Assembly (NCBI RefSeq): GCF_000298215.1
Contig: NZ_BAHD01000024.1
Coordinates: 23,775 to 87,774, forward strand
Direction: 5' to 3'
Length of the DNA: 64,000 bases
Source: Kineosphaera limosa NBRC 100340
GTDB lineage: Bacteria > Actinomycetota > Actinomycetes > Actinomycetales > Dermatophilaceae
A program made the position numbers and the translations under genes. Below the pieces are notes generated by a model, which saw only the letters and a program-made list of their open reading frames with translations, did not search any database and was not told the DNA's origin. Shown piece after piece: positions 50,471 through 61,354 of this stretch (position 1 is its first letter; each line of letters begins with the position of its first letter).

Positions 50471-51562
50471 CTGCGCCTCCAGCACGCCCAAGACCTCCCA
50501 CAGGTCCAATTCCACCCGGTAGTCGGGGCCGAGTTCGTCGGTCATCTCGCCGACGAGTTCGCCGGCGAAGGTCGCGTGGTCGCGCGCGGCCCGCGCATCA
50601 CCCCAGCCGAGCACGGGGTCCATGTGCGCGGCGAAGTGCTCGGCCCACCCCTCCAGCTTGGCGTTGAGCTCGGCGGTGAAGCTGCCGACCCCCGAGTCGG
50701 TGACGAAGTCGCCGACGACCGGAAACCGGCGGCCGTGGGCGTTGCTGAGCTGGACCACGAGCGGAGCGCGCACGTCCGCCGCCGCGATCCGCTCGACTCC
50801 GGCGCGGCCCAGGTGGGCCAGTTGCAGCGTCACCTCGACCGCGCCCGCACCGTCCTTGACCCGCCGCGCGAGCCAGTGGCCGAGGGCCTCGTAGTCGCCG
50901 ATCCGCGCCCGCGGCAGCCACCCCTGTGCCTCGTCCCACTGGGCGCGCCACTGGTCCGACCAGTCGAGCAGGCGGTCGACGATCTCCGGCGCGAGGTCGA
51001 GCTCCTCGGGTTCGATCGGTTGCCCGTCGAGGCGCAGCGGGCTCTCGCGGTCGCTTTCGGTCGTCAGCCACAGCCCGGTCATCTCCCGATGCGGTACGGG
51101 GCTCGTGTCGATATCGCTGACCCAGGGGGCCTCTTGCGGCACCGTTCCTTCGTCGCCGGCCCAGCCCTCTCCGGCGTAGGCGGCCTCGTCCGGAGCCGGT
51201 GGTGCCGGTGCCTCGTCCGTCGGTACCTCCGCTGACGGCTCGGCCGGTGGCGGCTCGTCGGCGGTCGGCTCGGCCGGTGGCGGCTCGTCGGCGGTCGGCT
51301 CGACCCGCGGGCCCGCCGCTGCTGTCTGCGCAGCGTCAAGCCGCGCCGAGGAGGTGTCGCGGGCGTCGGCTGCGGTCGCCCCCGCGTCGCCGGCCTGCGG
51401 ATCGTCCTCGTCGAAATCGACGAACAGATCCTCGAATCCATCGGTGACGCTGGGGGGTTCGCCGCCGGATCCGCTCCCCGGGCGGTCCGCACCCTGCGGC
51501 GGATCCGCGCGCAGGGGGTCGCCCGCGAAGATGTCGTCGAACCAGTCCGAACCCTGGCCCAT
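50456..51562 (-). CDS. Unrecognised acidic protein within the selenocysteine locus
   Basis: A 368-residue protein I do not recognise. Residues ~1-165 are acidic and low-complexity, opening GQGSDWFDDIFAGDPLRADP. They include DGFEDLFVDFDEDDP and tandem TADEPPPAEP repeats, encoded by a ~30-bp DNA repeat at 51239-51298. Residues ~170-368 look folded (LLDWSDQWRAQWDEAQGWLP, DYEALGHWLARRVKDG, VVQLSNAHGRRFPVVGDF). The start is ATG 51562 with GGAGGG upstream. It is divergent from selA and convergent with tRNA-Sec. Whether it has a role in selenium or formate metabolism is unknown. Confidence 0.7.
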   Translation of the reverse strand: MGQGSDWFDDIFAGDPLRADPPQGADRPGSGSGGEPPSVTDGFEDLFVDFDEDDPQAGDAGATAADARDTSSARLDAAQTAAAGPRVEPTADEPPPAEPTADEPPPAEPSAEVPTDEAPAPPAPDEAAYAGEGWAGDEGTVPQEAPWVSDIDTSPVPHREMTGLWLTTESDRESPLRLDGQPIEPEELDLAPEIVDRLLDWSDQWRAQWDEAQGWLPRARIGDYEALGHWLARRVKDGAGAVEVTLQLAHLGRAGVERIAAADVRAPLVVQLSNAHGRRFPVVGDFVTDSGVGSFTAELNAKLEGWAEHFAAHMDPVLGWGDARAARDHATFAGELVGEMTDELGPDYRVELDLWEVLGVLEAQGPAR

Positions 51563-51832
51563 CCGCGGCCCTCCTTCCGGCACGTTCGGCACGGCGCCGG
51601 CTGCCGCAGCGGTCTGCCACCTGGATGCCGGCGGTGCCGGTCCTGTAAGAATGCCCGTCTGAGGCTGTCTGGGCCGGTAATCACACCGACACGCCGAGGT
51701 TTCGGCCGCGATCCGCACACCTGGCCGGCCGAAATCACCGTCGAGGCCCCGATCGCACCGACCCCGACCACACCCGACTCCGAGCCCGAACCCGAGCCCC
51801 AATCGACCGCACCGACCCCGAGACGAGGCGAC
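51563..51832. other. Intergenic region between the acidic-protein gene and selA
   Basis: 270 bp with no supported gene. It holds an inverted repeat TTTCGGCC (51700-51707) / GGCCGAAA (51727-51734) and a possible -10 TAAGAA (51646-51651), too far from selA to fix its start. The last ~80 bp are C-rich repeats of CCCGA(A/C)CC type. Confidence 0.35.
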
Positions 51833-53299
<1,467 letters not shown>

Positions 53300-53301
53300 G
53301 G

Positions 53302-55101
53302 ATGCACGTGCTGGCCACCGCAGGGCATGTCGACCACGGCAAGTCGACACTCGTGCACGCCCTGACCGGCATGGAGCCCGACCGCTGGGAGGCCGAGCGC
53401 CGTCGCGGGCTGACCATCGACCTCGGCTACGCGTGGACCACCCTGCCGTCGGGTCGCACGCTGGCGTTCGTCGACGTACCCGGACACCGGCGCTTCATCG
53501 GCAACATGCTCGCCGGGATCGGTCCCGTGCCGGCCGTCGTCTTCGTCGTCGCGGCCGACGCAGGGTGGAGCGCCCAGAGCCAGGAGCATCTGCGCGCGAT
53601 CGAGGCGCTGGGCATCGACCGCGGCATCCTCGTCGTGACTCGCGCTGACCTCGCCGATCCGGCTCCGGCCCTGGCGCATGCCGGCGAGCGGTTGGCCGGC
53701 GGCAGCCTGGCCGACGTCGAGGCGGTCGCGGTCAGTGCGCTCACCGGTGCGGGTCTGGCGCAGCTGCGGGCGGCGTTGGACCGCCTCGTCGACGGCATGC
53801 CGCCTCCCGAACCGACCCAGCGAGTGCGGCTGTGGGCCGACCGGTCGTTCACGATCGCGGGTGCGGGCACGGTCGTCACCGGCACCCTGGGCGCCGGGGC
53901 GATCGCGGTCGGCGACGAACTTGAGGTCGGCGGTCGGATGGTGCGGGTTCGGGGGCTGCAGGCGTTGGGAGAGCACCGCGATCAGGTCGAGGCACCGGCC
54001 CGGGTGGCGGTCAACCTGCGCGGGGTCGGAGCCGATGAACTCCGCCGCGGCGACGCGCTGCTGACGCCCACGTCGTGGCGAGTGACGCGGGTGTTCGACG
54101 CCCGCTTCGTCGGCGACCCGCAGGCCGTCCCGGACCTGCCGCAGCGAGTCACGCTGCATCTGGGGACCGCCTCCCCCGCCGTGCATATCCGCCCCCTGGA
54201 CGCCGAGTCCACGGGGGTCGTGCGCATCCTGCTGCCGGAGCCGCTGCCGGTCATGGCCGGCGACCGGGCGATCCTGCGCGACCCGGGTGACGCCTCCGGA
54301 GAGAGCGTCGTCGGCGTGGTGGTTGTCGACGCCGATCCGCCCGCGCTGACTCGTCGCGGCGACGGTGCCCGCCGCGGGCACGAGCTGGCGGGGCGCTCCG
54401 CGGATCTGCTGGACCTGGCGACCGAGGTCGCCGCGCGCGGGGCGATGCGGGAGTCGCACGCAGTCGACCTGGGGGTCGACCTGGCGTCCGCCTGCGCCGC
54501 CGCGAATTCGCTGGTGCGCCGGGACGGCTGGCTCGTCGACCCCGACCAGTGGCGACGGTGGGGGGCCGCGCTGCGAGACCTGGCCTCCGCCCGCGCCACG
54601 ACCCATCCGCTGGATCCGTTCGTGCCCCTGGAGGCGGCCCGGGCGCAAGTCGACATTCCGGACCTGCGCCTCGTAGCCCCGGCAGCCGCTGACGCCGGGT
54701 TGGAGGTTTCGCAGGGTCGCCTGCAGTTGCCGGGAACGCGGCCCGACCTGGGCGCCGCCGAGGCGGGCCTGCGCGGCATCGAAGAGCGGCTTGCGCAGGC
54801 TCCGTTCGCGGCGCCGGAGGCGCACGAGCTGCGGGCCGCGGGGTTGGGTTCCCGCCAGTTGGCAGCCGCAGTCGGCATGACCCGCCTGCTGCGGCTCGGC
54901 GACGGCATCTACCTGCAGCCGACCGCGCCGGCCCGCGCGATGCGGCTCCTTGCCGCCCTGCCGCAGCCGTTCACGACGAGCCAGGCACGACAGGCCCTCG
55001 GCACGACACGGCGCGTCGCGATTCCGCTCCTGGAGCATCTCGACGCCCGCGGGTGGACCCGCCGCCTCGACGCCGGACACCGACAAGTCGTGCGTAACTG
55101 A
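53302..55101 (+). CDS. selB: Selenocysteine-specific elongation factor
   Basis: A 599-residue GTPase delivering Sec-tRNA to UGA codons with a SECIS. The EF-Tu-like part has G1 AGHVDHGKSTL (about residues 7-17), G2/RGLTIDLGYAW, G3 DVPGHRRFI and a G4-type TRAD in place of NKxD. The C-terminal third contains winged-helix repeats (LRAAGLGSRQLAAAVGMTRLLRLGDGIYL; LGTTRRVAIPLLEHLDARGWTRR) that bind the SECIS. It is the second gene of selAB, followed by very strong hairpins. Confidence 0.96.
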   Translation: MHVLATAGHVDHGKSTLVHALTGMEPDRWEAERRRGLTIDLGYAWTTLPSGRTLAFVDVPGHRRFIGNMLAGIGPVPAVVFVVAADAGWSAQSQEHLRAIEALGIDRGILVVTRADLADPAPALAHAGERLAGGSLADVEAVAVSALTGAGLAQLRAALDRLVDGMPPPEPTQRVRLWADRSFTIAGAGTVVTGTLGAGAIAVGDELEVGGRMVRVRGLQALGEHRDQVEAPARVAVNLRGVGADELRRGDALLTPTSWRVTRVFDARFVGDPQAVPDLPQRVTLHLGTASPAVHIRPLDAESTGVVRILLPEPLPVMAGDRAILRDPGDASGESVVGVVVVDADPPALTRRGDGARRGHELAGRSADLLDLATEVAARGAMRESHAVDLGVDLASACAAANSLVRRDGWLVDPDQWRRWGAALRDLASARATTHPLDPFVPLEAARAQVDIPDLRLVAPAAADAGLEVSQGRLQLPGTRPDLGAAEAGLRGIEERLAQAPFAAPEAHELRAAGLGSRQLAAAVGMTRLLRLGDGIYLQPTAPARAMRLLAALPQPFTTSQARQALGTTRRVAIPLLEHLDARGWTRRLDAGHRQVVRN

Positions 55102-55110
55102 CGAGTCAAC

Positions 55111-55185
55111 CGGCGGCCTGGGCCGCCGCCGAAAGACAGTGTTCGCTTTTGCACCCCGGACGGTGCAAAAGCGAACACTGTCTTT
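55111..55185 (+). terminator. Tandem hairpins after selB, including a perfect 24-bp palindrome
   Basis: CGGCGGCC/GGCCGCCG (55111-55118, 55121-55128) is a short GC-rich hairpin. It is followed by a perfect inverted repeat with 24-bp arms (55132-55155 and 55162-55185) and loop CCGGAC; the outer arm begins AAAGACAGTGTTCGC. The arms are clearly more AT-rich than nearby DNA. Transcription termination is the simplest reading; a mobile-element or protein-binding site is an alternative. Confidence 0.65.
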
Positions 55186-55272
55186 GGCTGTGCGGGCTCG
55201 GCGACGCCCGTACCTGCCCCGGATCGGCAGATCCGGCCGTAGCCGCCGCCGGTGGCCGAAGCTGCGGAGCGA

Positions 55273-55302
55273 TTGGTCAGCACCCATGGGCGGACCTACG
55301 GT
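55273..55302 (+). promoter_or_regulatory. Probable promoter of the molbindin gene
   Basis: TTGGTC (55273-55278), an 18-bp spacer and TACGGT (55297-55302), 48 bp before the ATG. The preceding 55186-55272 shows no gene or clear riboswitch. Confidence 0.4.
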
Positions 55303-55349
55303 GGCGAACACCGCACGTTCAACACCAGGCTGACCCCAAGGAGCCACCC

Positions 55350-55562
55350 ATGCGTCTTTCCACCCGCAATCAGCTGCGCGGCACGATCGAGTCGGTCGAG
55401 CTCGGTGCCGTCATGGCCACCGTTCGCATTCGCCTCGACGGCAGCGACCAGGTCGTCACGGCCGCCATCACCAAGGACGCCGTGCAGGACCTGGGCCTGG
55501 AGCAGGGCCAGTCGGCCGTCGCGTTCATCAAGTCCACCGAGGTGATGGTCGGCATCGAGTGA
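55350..55562 (+). CDS. Molbindin (Mop-type single TOBE domain)
   Basis: A 70-residue protein consisting of one molybdate-binding TOBE domain: MRLSTRNQLRGTIESVELGA (start of Mop fold), VRIRLDGSDQVVTAAITKDAV, LGLEQGQSAVAFIKSTEVMVG. Such molbindins store or buffer molybdate in the cytoplasm. AAGGAG lies upstream of ATG 55350; the longer open frame runs through the 24-bp palindrome and is non-coding. It lies between selB and the convergent modC. Confidence 0.92.
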   Translation: MRLSTRNQLRGTIESVELGAVMATVRIRLDGSDQVVTAAITKDAVQDLGLEQGQSAVAFIKSTEVMVGIE

Positions 55563-55594
55563 TGCCTCGCGTGAGTCTGTAGTGGCCGGCCGGC

Positions 55595-56725
55595 TCACGT
55601 GCGGGCGTGGATGGCGACTTCCTGCGCCTTGACCGCGAGGTAGACGGCGGCGCCGGGTTCGAGCCGCAGCTCCGCGGCCGCGGCCGGGGTGACGTCGGCG
55701 GCGATGAGACCGACGCCCTCGACACGAGCGCGCAGGTGAACCGCGCCGTCCCCGGCCACCGCGGGTGCCAGCTCGGTGACCACCGCCGGCCAGATGTTGC
55801 GCGGGCTGCCCGTGGGCGGCTCGGGGAAGACCGACACGGCCGAGGGGGCGAACACCGCGACGGCGTGCTGTCCATCCGGCACGTCGCCGACCCCCACGAC
55901 CCGGCCGCCGTCGGCGGTGCGCACCGCCGGGCCGGCGTCGGCCAGCCCGGGGACGAGGTTGACGCCCGCGAGCCGCGCCGCGAAGGCGCTGCGTGGTGCC
56001 GCCAGCACCTGGGTCGTCGTCCCCACCTCGACGATGCGACCGCCCTCGATCACGGCGATGCGATCGGCCAGCGCGAGCACGTCGAGCAGGTCGTGGGTGA
56101 CGATGAGGGTCGTGCGGCCCTGCTCGCGGCAGATCTGCCGCAGCAGCGGACGCAACTGCGCGGCGACCGCGATGTCCAGCGCGGCCAGCGGCTCGTCGAG
56201 CAGCAACACCGCCGGCTCAACTGCGAGCGCCCTGGCCAGGCCCACCCGCTGGGCCTGCCCCCCGGAAAGTTGCCCGGGCCTGCGAGCGGCCAGGTCGGCC
56301 ACCCCCAGGGCGTCGAGCCAGCGCAGGGCGCTTGTGTGGGCCGCCCGTCGGCCCCGGCCGCGCGAGCGCGGACCGAAGGCGACGTTCGCCGCCACACTCA
56401 GGTGCGGAAACAGCAGCGGGTCCTGGGTGAGCACCCCCAGGCCCCGTGTGTGCGCGGGCCGAAAGATCCCTGCGGCTGTGTCGACGAAGGTCTGCCCCCC
56501 GACGACGACCCGCCCCTCGTCGGGCACGCTGAGCCCGGAGATCGCCTGCAGCAGCGTCGACTTGCCGGCTCCATTGCGCCCGAGCAGCGCCACGACCTCG
56601 CCGCCGGCCACGTCGAGGCGCACCTGCACGTCGCGTTCGTCGAAGGTCACGTCCGCCAGCACGTCCGGGGCCGAGGCCGCCCGCCCGGTCCGTGCGCCGC
56701 GGCCTGCGGCGGGCTCGACGCTCAC
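55595..56725 (-). CDS. modC: Molybdate ABC transporter ATP-binding protein
   Basis: A 376-residue ATPase. Walker [14 protein letters not shown] (about residues 48-60), Q-loop LTQDPLLFP, signature [12 protein letters not shown], Walker [13 protein letters not shown] and H-loop THDLLDV are all present. The last ~65 residues form the ModC-type TOBE domain ([20 protein letters not shown]…[14 protein letters not shown]). GTG 56725 overlaps the modB stop (GTGA). It drives molybdate import for the formate dehydrogenase cofactor. Confidence 0.93.
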   Translation of the reverse strand: MSVEPAAGRGARTGRAASAPDVLADVTFDERDVQVRLDVAGGEVVALLGRNGAGKSTLLQAISGLSVPDEGRVVVGGQTFVDTAAGIFRPAHTRGLGVLTQDPLLFPHLSVAANVAFGPRSRGRGRRAAHTSALRWLDALGVADLAARRPGQLSGGQAQRVGLARALAVEPAVLLLDEPLAALDIAVAAQLRPLLRQICREQGRTTLIVTHDLLDVLALADRIAVIEGGRIVEVGTTTQVLAAPRSAFAARLAGVNLVPGLADAGPAVRTADGGRVVGVGDVPDGQHAVAVFAPSAVSVFPEPPTGSPRNIWPAVVTELAPAVAGDGAVHLRARVEGVGLIAADVTPAAAAELRLEPGAAVYLAVKAQEVAIHART

Positions 56726-57585
56726 GACGACGCACCCTGCGCCGGTGGCCGCGACCGGCGACGCCCGGGCACCGACTCCCCGCCCGCGCCGTACACCGTG
56801 ATGACGATGATCGCCGCGACGGCCACGAGCAGCATCGAGAGCGCGACCGCCGCGTCGGGGTCGATCTCGCGCTGCAGGTAGATCTCCAGCGGCAGCGTGC
56901 GGGTCACCCCCTCGAGGGAGCCCGCGAAGGTCAACGTCGCCCCGAACTCCCCGAGCGAGCGGGCGAACGCGAGCACCGAACCGGAGACGACGCCGGGCAC
57001 GACCAACGGCAGCGTGATCCGCAGGAGCACGATGCTGGGGCGCGCGCCGAGCGTCGCGGCCACCTGCTCGTAGCGTTGCCCGGCCGAGCGCAACGCCCCC
57101 TCCAAACCGATGATGAGGAACGGTGTGGCGACGAACGCCTGCGCCAACACGACCGCCGTCGTCGAGAAGGCGATCTGCAGACCGAGCACCTCCAGGTGGG
57201 AGCCGATGAGCCCGCGGCGCCCAAAGGTGTAGAGCAACGCGATGCCGCCGACCACCGGGGGCAACACGAGCGGCAACAACACGAGCGCGCGGATGAGGCG
57301 CTGGCCGGGGAACGAGCCGCGCGCCAGCACGAGCGCCACCGGTGTCCCCAGGAGCACCGCCACGACCGTGGCCATCGCCGAGGTGCGCAGGCTCAGGGTC
57401 AGGGCGGTCAGTGACGAGGGCGCGGTGATGAGCTCCCAGAAGTTGCTCCAGTCGACGGCCGTCGCCATGCCCACCAGGGGCAGCACGATGAGCCCGATCC
57501 CCACCAGGGCGGCCGGCCACACCCACACCGGCAGCGCGACGTCCGCCGCCCGCCGGGCCTTTCGTGGCCTGCGGCGACCGATCAC
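56722..57585 (-). CDS. modB: Molybdate ABC transporter permease
   Basis: A 287-residue permease with about six helices and the ABC inner-membrane signature ([30 protein letters not shown] loop near residues 185-211). [18 protein letters not shown] is typical of ModB. GTG 57585 overlaps the modA stop (GTGA), and its own stop overlaps modC in the same way, so A-B-C are tightly coupled. Confidence 0.92.
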   Translation of the reverse strand: MIGRRRPRKARRAADVALPVWVWPAALVGIGLIVLPLVGMATAVDWSNFWELITAPSSLTALTLSLRTSAMATVVAVLLGTPVALVLARGSFPGQRLIRALVLLPLVLPPVVGGIALLYTFGRRGLIGSHLEVLGLQIAFSTTAVVLAQAFVATPFLIIGLEGALRSAGQRYEQVAATLGARPSIVLLRITLPLVVPGVVSGSVLAFARSLGEFGATLTFAGSLEGVTRTLPLEIYLQREIDPDAAVALSMLLVAVAAIIVITVYGAGGESVPGRRRSRPPAQGASS

Positions 57586-58403
57586 GGCGCCCCGAAGCCG
57601 GCCTCCGACAGCACGGTCTTGCCTTCGGGTCCGGTGACGAAGTCGACGAAGGCTTGCGCCGTGGCCGCGTCCGTGGCGTTCTTGAGGGCGGCGATCGGGT
57701 AGATGTTCACGGCGTCCTTGGACTCGGGAAAAGTGACCGTCGCGACTTTGTCGCCGGCGCCCGTGGCGTCGGTGACGTACACCAGCCCGGCATCCGCCTG
57801 TCCGGAGGTCACTTTGCCGAGCACGTCGGTGACCGACTGCTCCTCGCTGACCGCCTTGATGGTGACCCCGGAGGCCTGCTCGACCTTCTTGGTCGCCGAG
57901 CCGCACGGCACCGGCGGCGCGCAGATGACCACCGTGGTGCCGGCGGCGCTCTTGGTGGCGAGGTCCTTCAGGTCGCTGACGTTCTTGGGGTTGCCGGGGG
58001 CCGTGACGATGGTCAGGGTGTTGGTCGCGAACGGCGTCGGGGTGCCGGTGACGATGCCGGCGTCGACCGCCTTCTTCATGTTGTTCTCGTCGGCGGAGGC
58101 GAAGACGTCTCCGGGAGCGCCCTGGTCGAGCTGGGCGACGAGGTCGGAGGATCCGCCGAAGTTGAAGCTGACGTTCACGCCGGGGTGAGCGGCCTCGAAC
58201 TTGGGGCCGAGTTCGCCGAAGGTCTGTCGCAGCGAGGCTGCCGCGAAAACGGTCAGCGTGCCTCCGGCCGCGGTGGTGGCCGTCGGCGAGGCTTCTCCCG
58301 TGGCCGTCGTCGCGGGGGCCGCGTTGCCACCGCAGGCGCCCAGCGCCAGGAGGAGGGCGAGGCCGGCCGTGCCGATGACGCCGTGGCGATAGCGAATGCT
58401 CAT
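57582..58403 (-). CDS. modA: Molybdate-binding lipoprotein
   Basis: A 273-residue extracytoplasmic binding protein. The signal peptide ends in lipobox LALGAC, followed by a Thr/Ala-rich linker. The mature part has [46 protein letters not shown] (oxyanion-binding Ser region) and a C-terminal [20 protein letters not shown], all standard ModA features. ATG 58403 has GGAGGAAT upstream. It follows the HTH-TOBE gene by 17 bp and overlaps modB. Confidence 0.93.
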   Translation of the reverse strand: MSIRYRHGVIGTAGLALLLALGACGGNAAPATTATGEASPTATTAAGGTLTVFAAASLRQTFGELGPKFEAAHPGVNVSFNFGGSSDLVAQLDQGAPGDVFASADENNMKKAVDAGIVTGTPTPFATNTLTIVTAPGNPKNVSDLKDLATKSAAGTTVVICAPPVPCGSATKKVEQASGVTIKAVSEEQSVTDVLGKVTSGQADAGLVYVTDATGAGDKVATVTFPESKDAVNIYPIAALKNATDAATAQAFVDFVTGPEGKTVLSEAGFGAP

Positions 58404-58420
58404 GAGATTCCTCCGGTGGG

Positions 58421-58828
58421 TTAGGGCGTGGTCGGGGTGTCGATGATGACGGTCGTGGCCTTGACGACGGCGACGGCCAGCACCCCGGGGCGCAGATCGA
58501 GGCGCTCCACGGACCGCGTGCTCATGAGCGAGACGACCGTGAACGGGCCGCACTGCAGCACGACCTCCGCCATCACCCGATCGCAGGTGACCGCCGTGAC
58601 CAGACCCACGAACTGGTTGCGGGCGGATGTGGCACCGGAGAGCACGTCGGGCGGACGGCTGGCCCGCTCGCGGGCGTAGGCGGCCAGTGCGGCGCCGTCG
58701 ATGACCATCCGACCGGCATCGTCCTTCGTCGCGGGTAGGGCGTCGTGCTCGATGAGCCGGCGCACGGTGTCGTCGCTGACACCGAGCAGCGCGGCCGCGT
58801 CCCGCACACGGAAATGACTGATCGACAC
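58421..58828 (-). CDS. HTH and TOBE domain protein, probable molybdate-responsive regulator
   Basis: A 135-residue protein. The N-terminus is a MerR/excisionase-like HTH ([20 protein letters not shown], about residues 6-25, then [13 protein letters not shown]). The C-terminal half is one molybdate-binding TOBE domain ([25 protein letters not shown]…[18 protein letters not shown]). This is the compact actinobacterial counterpart of ModE. The start is put at GTG 58828, not 58879: TAGGCT lies exactly 7 nt upstream. First gene of the modABC operon. Confidence 0.85.
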   Translation of the reverse strand: MSISHFRVRDAAALLGVSDDTVRRLIEHDALPATKDDAGRMVIDGAALAAYARERASRPPDVLSGATSARNQFVGLVTAVTCDRVMAEVVLQCGPFTVVSLMSTRSVERLDLRPGVLAVAVVKATTVIIDTPTTP

Positions 58829-58948
58829 ACGGCGCAGCCTAGCCGCATCCGCGGAGCTATTAGCCACCCATTCCCGCAACTACGGATCTGCCGACTCGCA
58901 CGCGCCGGATTCCGGCCCTCACGTCGCCTCTGGCCATAAGGTCACTCC

Positions 58949-60100
58949 ATGTCCGTGCAACGCCTGCTGCCCACCGAAGAAGCCGCCGATCTGATCGAGT
59001 TGACACGCGAGATCTGCGCCGAGCAGTTGCGCCCCAAGGCCGACGAGTACGAGGCGCGGGCGGAGTTCCCGCGCGAGGTCTTCGCACTGCTCGGCCAGTC
59101 GGGCCTGCTGACCCTCTCCTATCCCGAAGAGGTCGGCGGCGGCGGGCAACCGTACGAGGTCTATCTGCAGGCGCTGGAGGAGATCGCAGCGGCCTGGATG
59201 AGCGTGGCCGTCGGGGTGTCGGTGCACTCGCTGACCTGCAACCCGGTGTTCGCGTTCGGCACGCCGGAACAGCAGGAGGCCCTGCTGAGCCCGATGCTCT
59301 CGGGCGACCTGCTCGGCGCCTACTGCCTCTCCGAGCCGGGCGCCGGATCTGACGTCGCCGGCATGACGACCCGGGCGCGCCGCGAGGGCGAGGGCTACGT
59401 GCTGCACGGCACGAAGGCCTGGATCAGCCACGCCGGGCACGCGGACTTCTACACGACGTTCGCGCGCACCAGCGACGACGGCCCCCGCGGCCTGTCGTGC
59501 TTCGTCGTGCCGGCCGACGCCGCCAACCTGAACTTCGCCGCCCCCGAGCGCAAGATGGGCCTGGACTGCGACACGGTCGGCCAAGTGCTCTTCGAAGACG
59601 TCGCCGTGAGCGCCGACCGCCTGATCGGAGCCGAGGGCCAGGGCATGTCGATCGCCCTCTCGGCGCTCGAAGCGGGCCGCCTCGGCATCGCCGCTTGCGC
59701 TACCGGCTTGGCACAAGCGGCGCTGGACGTCGCCACCGAATACGCGAAGGAGCGCGAGCAGTTCGGCCGCAAGATCGGCGAGTTCCAGGGCCTGGCCTTC
59801 CTACTGGCCGACATGGAGGCTGCCGTCACCTCGGCGCGCGCCACCTACCTGTACGCCGCCCGCCTCAAGGACGCCGGCCGCCCGCACAGCAAGGAGGCCA
59901 GCGTCGCCAAGCTCACCTGCACCGACGCCGCCATGCGGGTGACGACCGATGCCGTGCAGGTGCTCGGCGGCTACGGCTACACCAAGGACTTTCCGGTCGA
60001 GCGGTTCATGCGCGAGGCCAAGGTCACCCAGATCTTCGAGGGCACCAACCAGATCCAGCGCCTCGTCATCTCCCGCGCGTTGCTCGGCCGCCTCGGCTAG
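58949..60100 (+). CDS. Acyl-CoA dehydrogenase
   Basis: A 383-residue FAD enzyme oxidising an acyl-CoA to the enoyl-CoA. It has YCLSEPGAGSDVAGM (FAD/substrate motif, about residues 126-140), KAWISHAGHAD, GRKIGEFQGLAF, and the C-terminal QVLGGYGYTKDFPVERFMREAKVTQIFEGTNQIQ containing the catalytic-type Glu (FEGT). TAAGGT lies 6 nt before the ATG with no Shine-Dalgarno. It is divergent from the HTH-TOBE gene and convergent with the glutaryl-CoA dehydrogenase. Chain length is not deducible. Confidence 0.92.
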   Translation: MSVQRLLPTEEAADLIELTREICAEQLRPKADEYEARAEFPREVFALLGQSGLLTLSYPEEVGGGGQPYEVYLQALEEIAAAWMSVAVGVSVHSLTCNPVFAFGTPEQQEALLSPMLSGDLLGAYCLSEPGAGSDVAGMTTRARREGEGYVLHGTKAWISHAGHADFYTTFARTSDDGPRGLSCFVVPADAANLNFAAPERKMGLDCDTVGQVLFEDVAVSADRLIGAEGQGMSIALSALEAGRLGIAACATGLAQAALDVATEYAKEREQFGRKIGEFQGLAFLLADMEAAVTSARATYLYAARLKDAGRPHSKEASVAKLTCTDAAMRVTTDAVQVLGGYGYTKDFPVERFMREAKVTQIFEGTNQIQRLVISRALLGRLG

Positions 60101-60118
60101 CCCCCAACTCGCAGCGGG

Positions 60119-61318
60119 TCAGCGGTAGGCGGCCTCACCGGTGAGGGCCTGGCCGATCATCAGCGTGTGCATCTCCGGCGTGCCCTCGTAGGTGAGCACC
60201 GACTCCAGGTTGTTCGCGTGCCGAATCACGGGGTACTCCAAGGAGATTCCATTGGCGCCGAGGATGGTCCGCGCCGTGCGGCAGATCTCGATGGCCTTGG
60301 AGACGTTGTTGAGCTTGCCGATGCTCACCTGATCGGGCCGCAGTCCGACGGCGTCCTTGCGGCGCCCCAGGTGCAGGGCGAGCAGCGTGCCGAGCGTCAG
60401 CTCGTTGCTCATCTGCGCGAGCTTGTTCTGGGTCAGCTGGAAGCCGCCGATGGGGCGGCCGAACTGGGTGCGCTCCTTGGAGTAGTTCAGCGCCGACTCG
60501 AAGGCCGAGCGGGCCGCCCCCATGGAGCCCCAGATGATGCCGTACCGAGCCTCGTTCAGGCAGCTCAGCGGCCCCTTGAGGCCGCGGACCTCGGGGAAGA
60601 TCGCGGTGCCGGGCAGCCGCACCTCGTCGAGCACGAGCTCGCTGGTCACCGAGGCGCGCAGCGACATCTTGTGCTTGATCACCGGGGCGGAGAAGCCGGG
60701 GGTAGCCGTCGGGACGACGAAGCCGCGGATGCCACCGTGCTCCTCCCCCGCATTGGCCCACACCACGGCCACATCCGCCACAGAACCGTTGGTGATCCAC
60801 ATCTTGCGACCCGAGAGCACCCAGTCGTCGCCGTCCTTGCGGGCGCGGGTGCGCATGGAACCGGGATCCGAACCATGGTCGGGCTCCGTCAGGCCGAAGC
60901 AGCCGATCGCGTCGCCGGTGGCCATCTGCGGCAACCACTCCTGCTTCTGCTCCTCGCTGCCCCAACGCCAGATGCCGAACATCGCCAGTGACCCCTGCAC
61001 CGAGACCAACGACCGGATGCCGGAGTCGGAGGCCTCCAGCTCCAGGCAGGCCAGGCCGTAGTCGACCGCGCTCATCCCGGCGCAGCCGTAGCCGTCCAGG
61101 TGCATGCCGAGCAGCCCGACCTCCCCGAGCGTTTTGGCCAGCTCCCGCACGGTCGGCAGCTCACCGGCCTCGAACCACTGCGCGACGTGGGGGTCGATCT
61201 CCTTCTCGCACACGGTGCGGACGGCCTCGCGGACGGCCTTCTCCTCGTCGGTGAGCTGGTCGTCGATGTCGGCCAGGTCGAGCGGGTGGATGGTGCGGGG
61301 CGCGTGTTTGTGGTTCAT
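60119..61318 (-). CDS. gcdH: Glutaryl-CoA dehydrogenase
   Basis: A 399-residue acyl-CoA-dehydrogenase-fold enzyme converting glutaryl-CoA to crotonyl-CoA and CO2. GcdH-like signatures are GYGCAGMSAVDYGLACLELE, CFGLTEPDHGSDPGSM, CLNEARYGIIWGSMGAARS and YPVIRHANNLESVLTYEGT, with the catalytic Glu in TYEGT. AGGAGG is upstream. It lies 36 bp downstream of a CaiB/BaiF CoA-transferase gene, an arrangement typical for glutarate activation and oxidation. Confidence 0.92.
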   Translation of the reverse strand: MNHKHAPRTIHPLDLADIDDQLTDEEKAVREAVRTVCEKEIDPHVAQWFEAGELPTVRELAKTLGEVGLLGMHLDGYGCAGMSAVDYGLACLELEASDSGIRSLVSVQGSLAMFGIWRWGSEEQKQEWLPQMATGDAIGCFGLTEPDHGSDPGSMRTRARKDGDDWVLSGRKMWITNGSVADVAVVWANAGEEHGGIRGFVVPTATPGFSAPVIKHKMSLRASVTSELVLDEVRLPGTAIFPEVRGLKGPLSCLNEARYGIIWGSMGAARSAFESALNYSKERTQFGRPIGGFQLTQNKLAQMSNELTLGTLLALHLGRRKDAVGLRPDQVSIGKLNNVSKAIEICRTARTILGANGISLEYPVIRHANNLESVLTYEGTPEMHTLMIGQALTGEAAYR

Positions 61319-61354
61319 TCCGGTGACCTCCTGGGTCTGGTCGGGTTTGGCTGG

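Noticed and set aside
51239..51300. Possible CRISPR-like or VNTR repeat array
   Set aside because: Only two ~30-bp in-frame tandem copies inside a coding region, encoding a Pro/Glu-rich linker. No CRISPR array is seen anywhere in the window.
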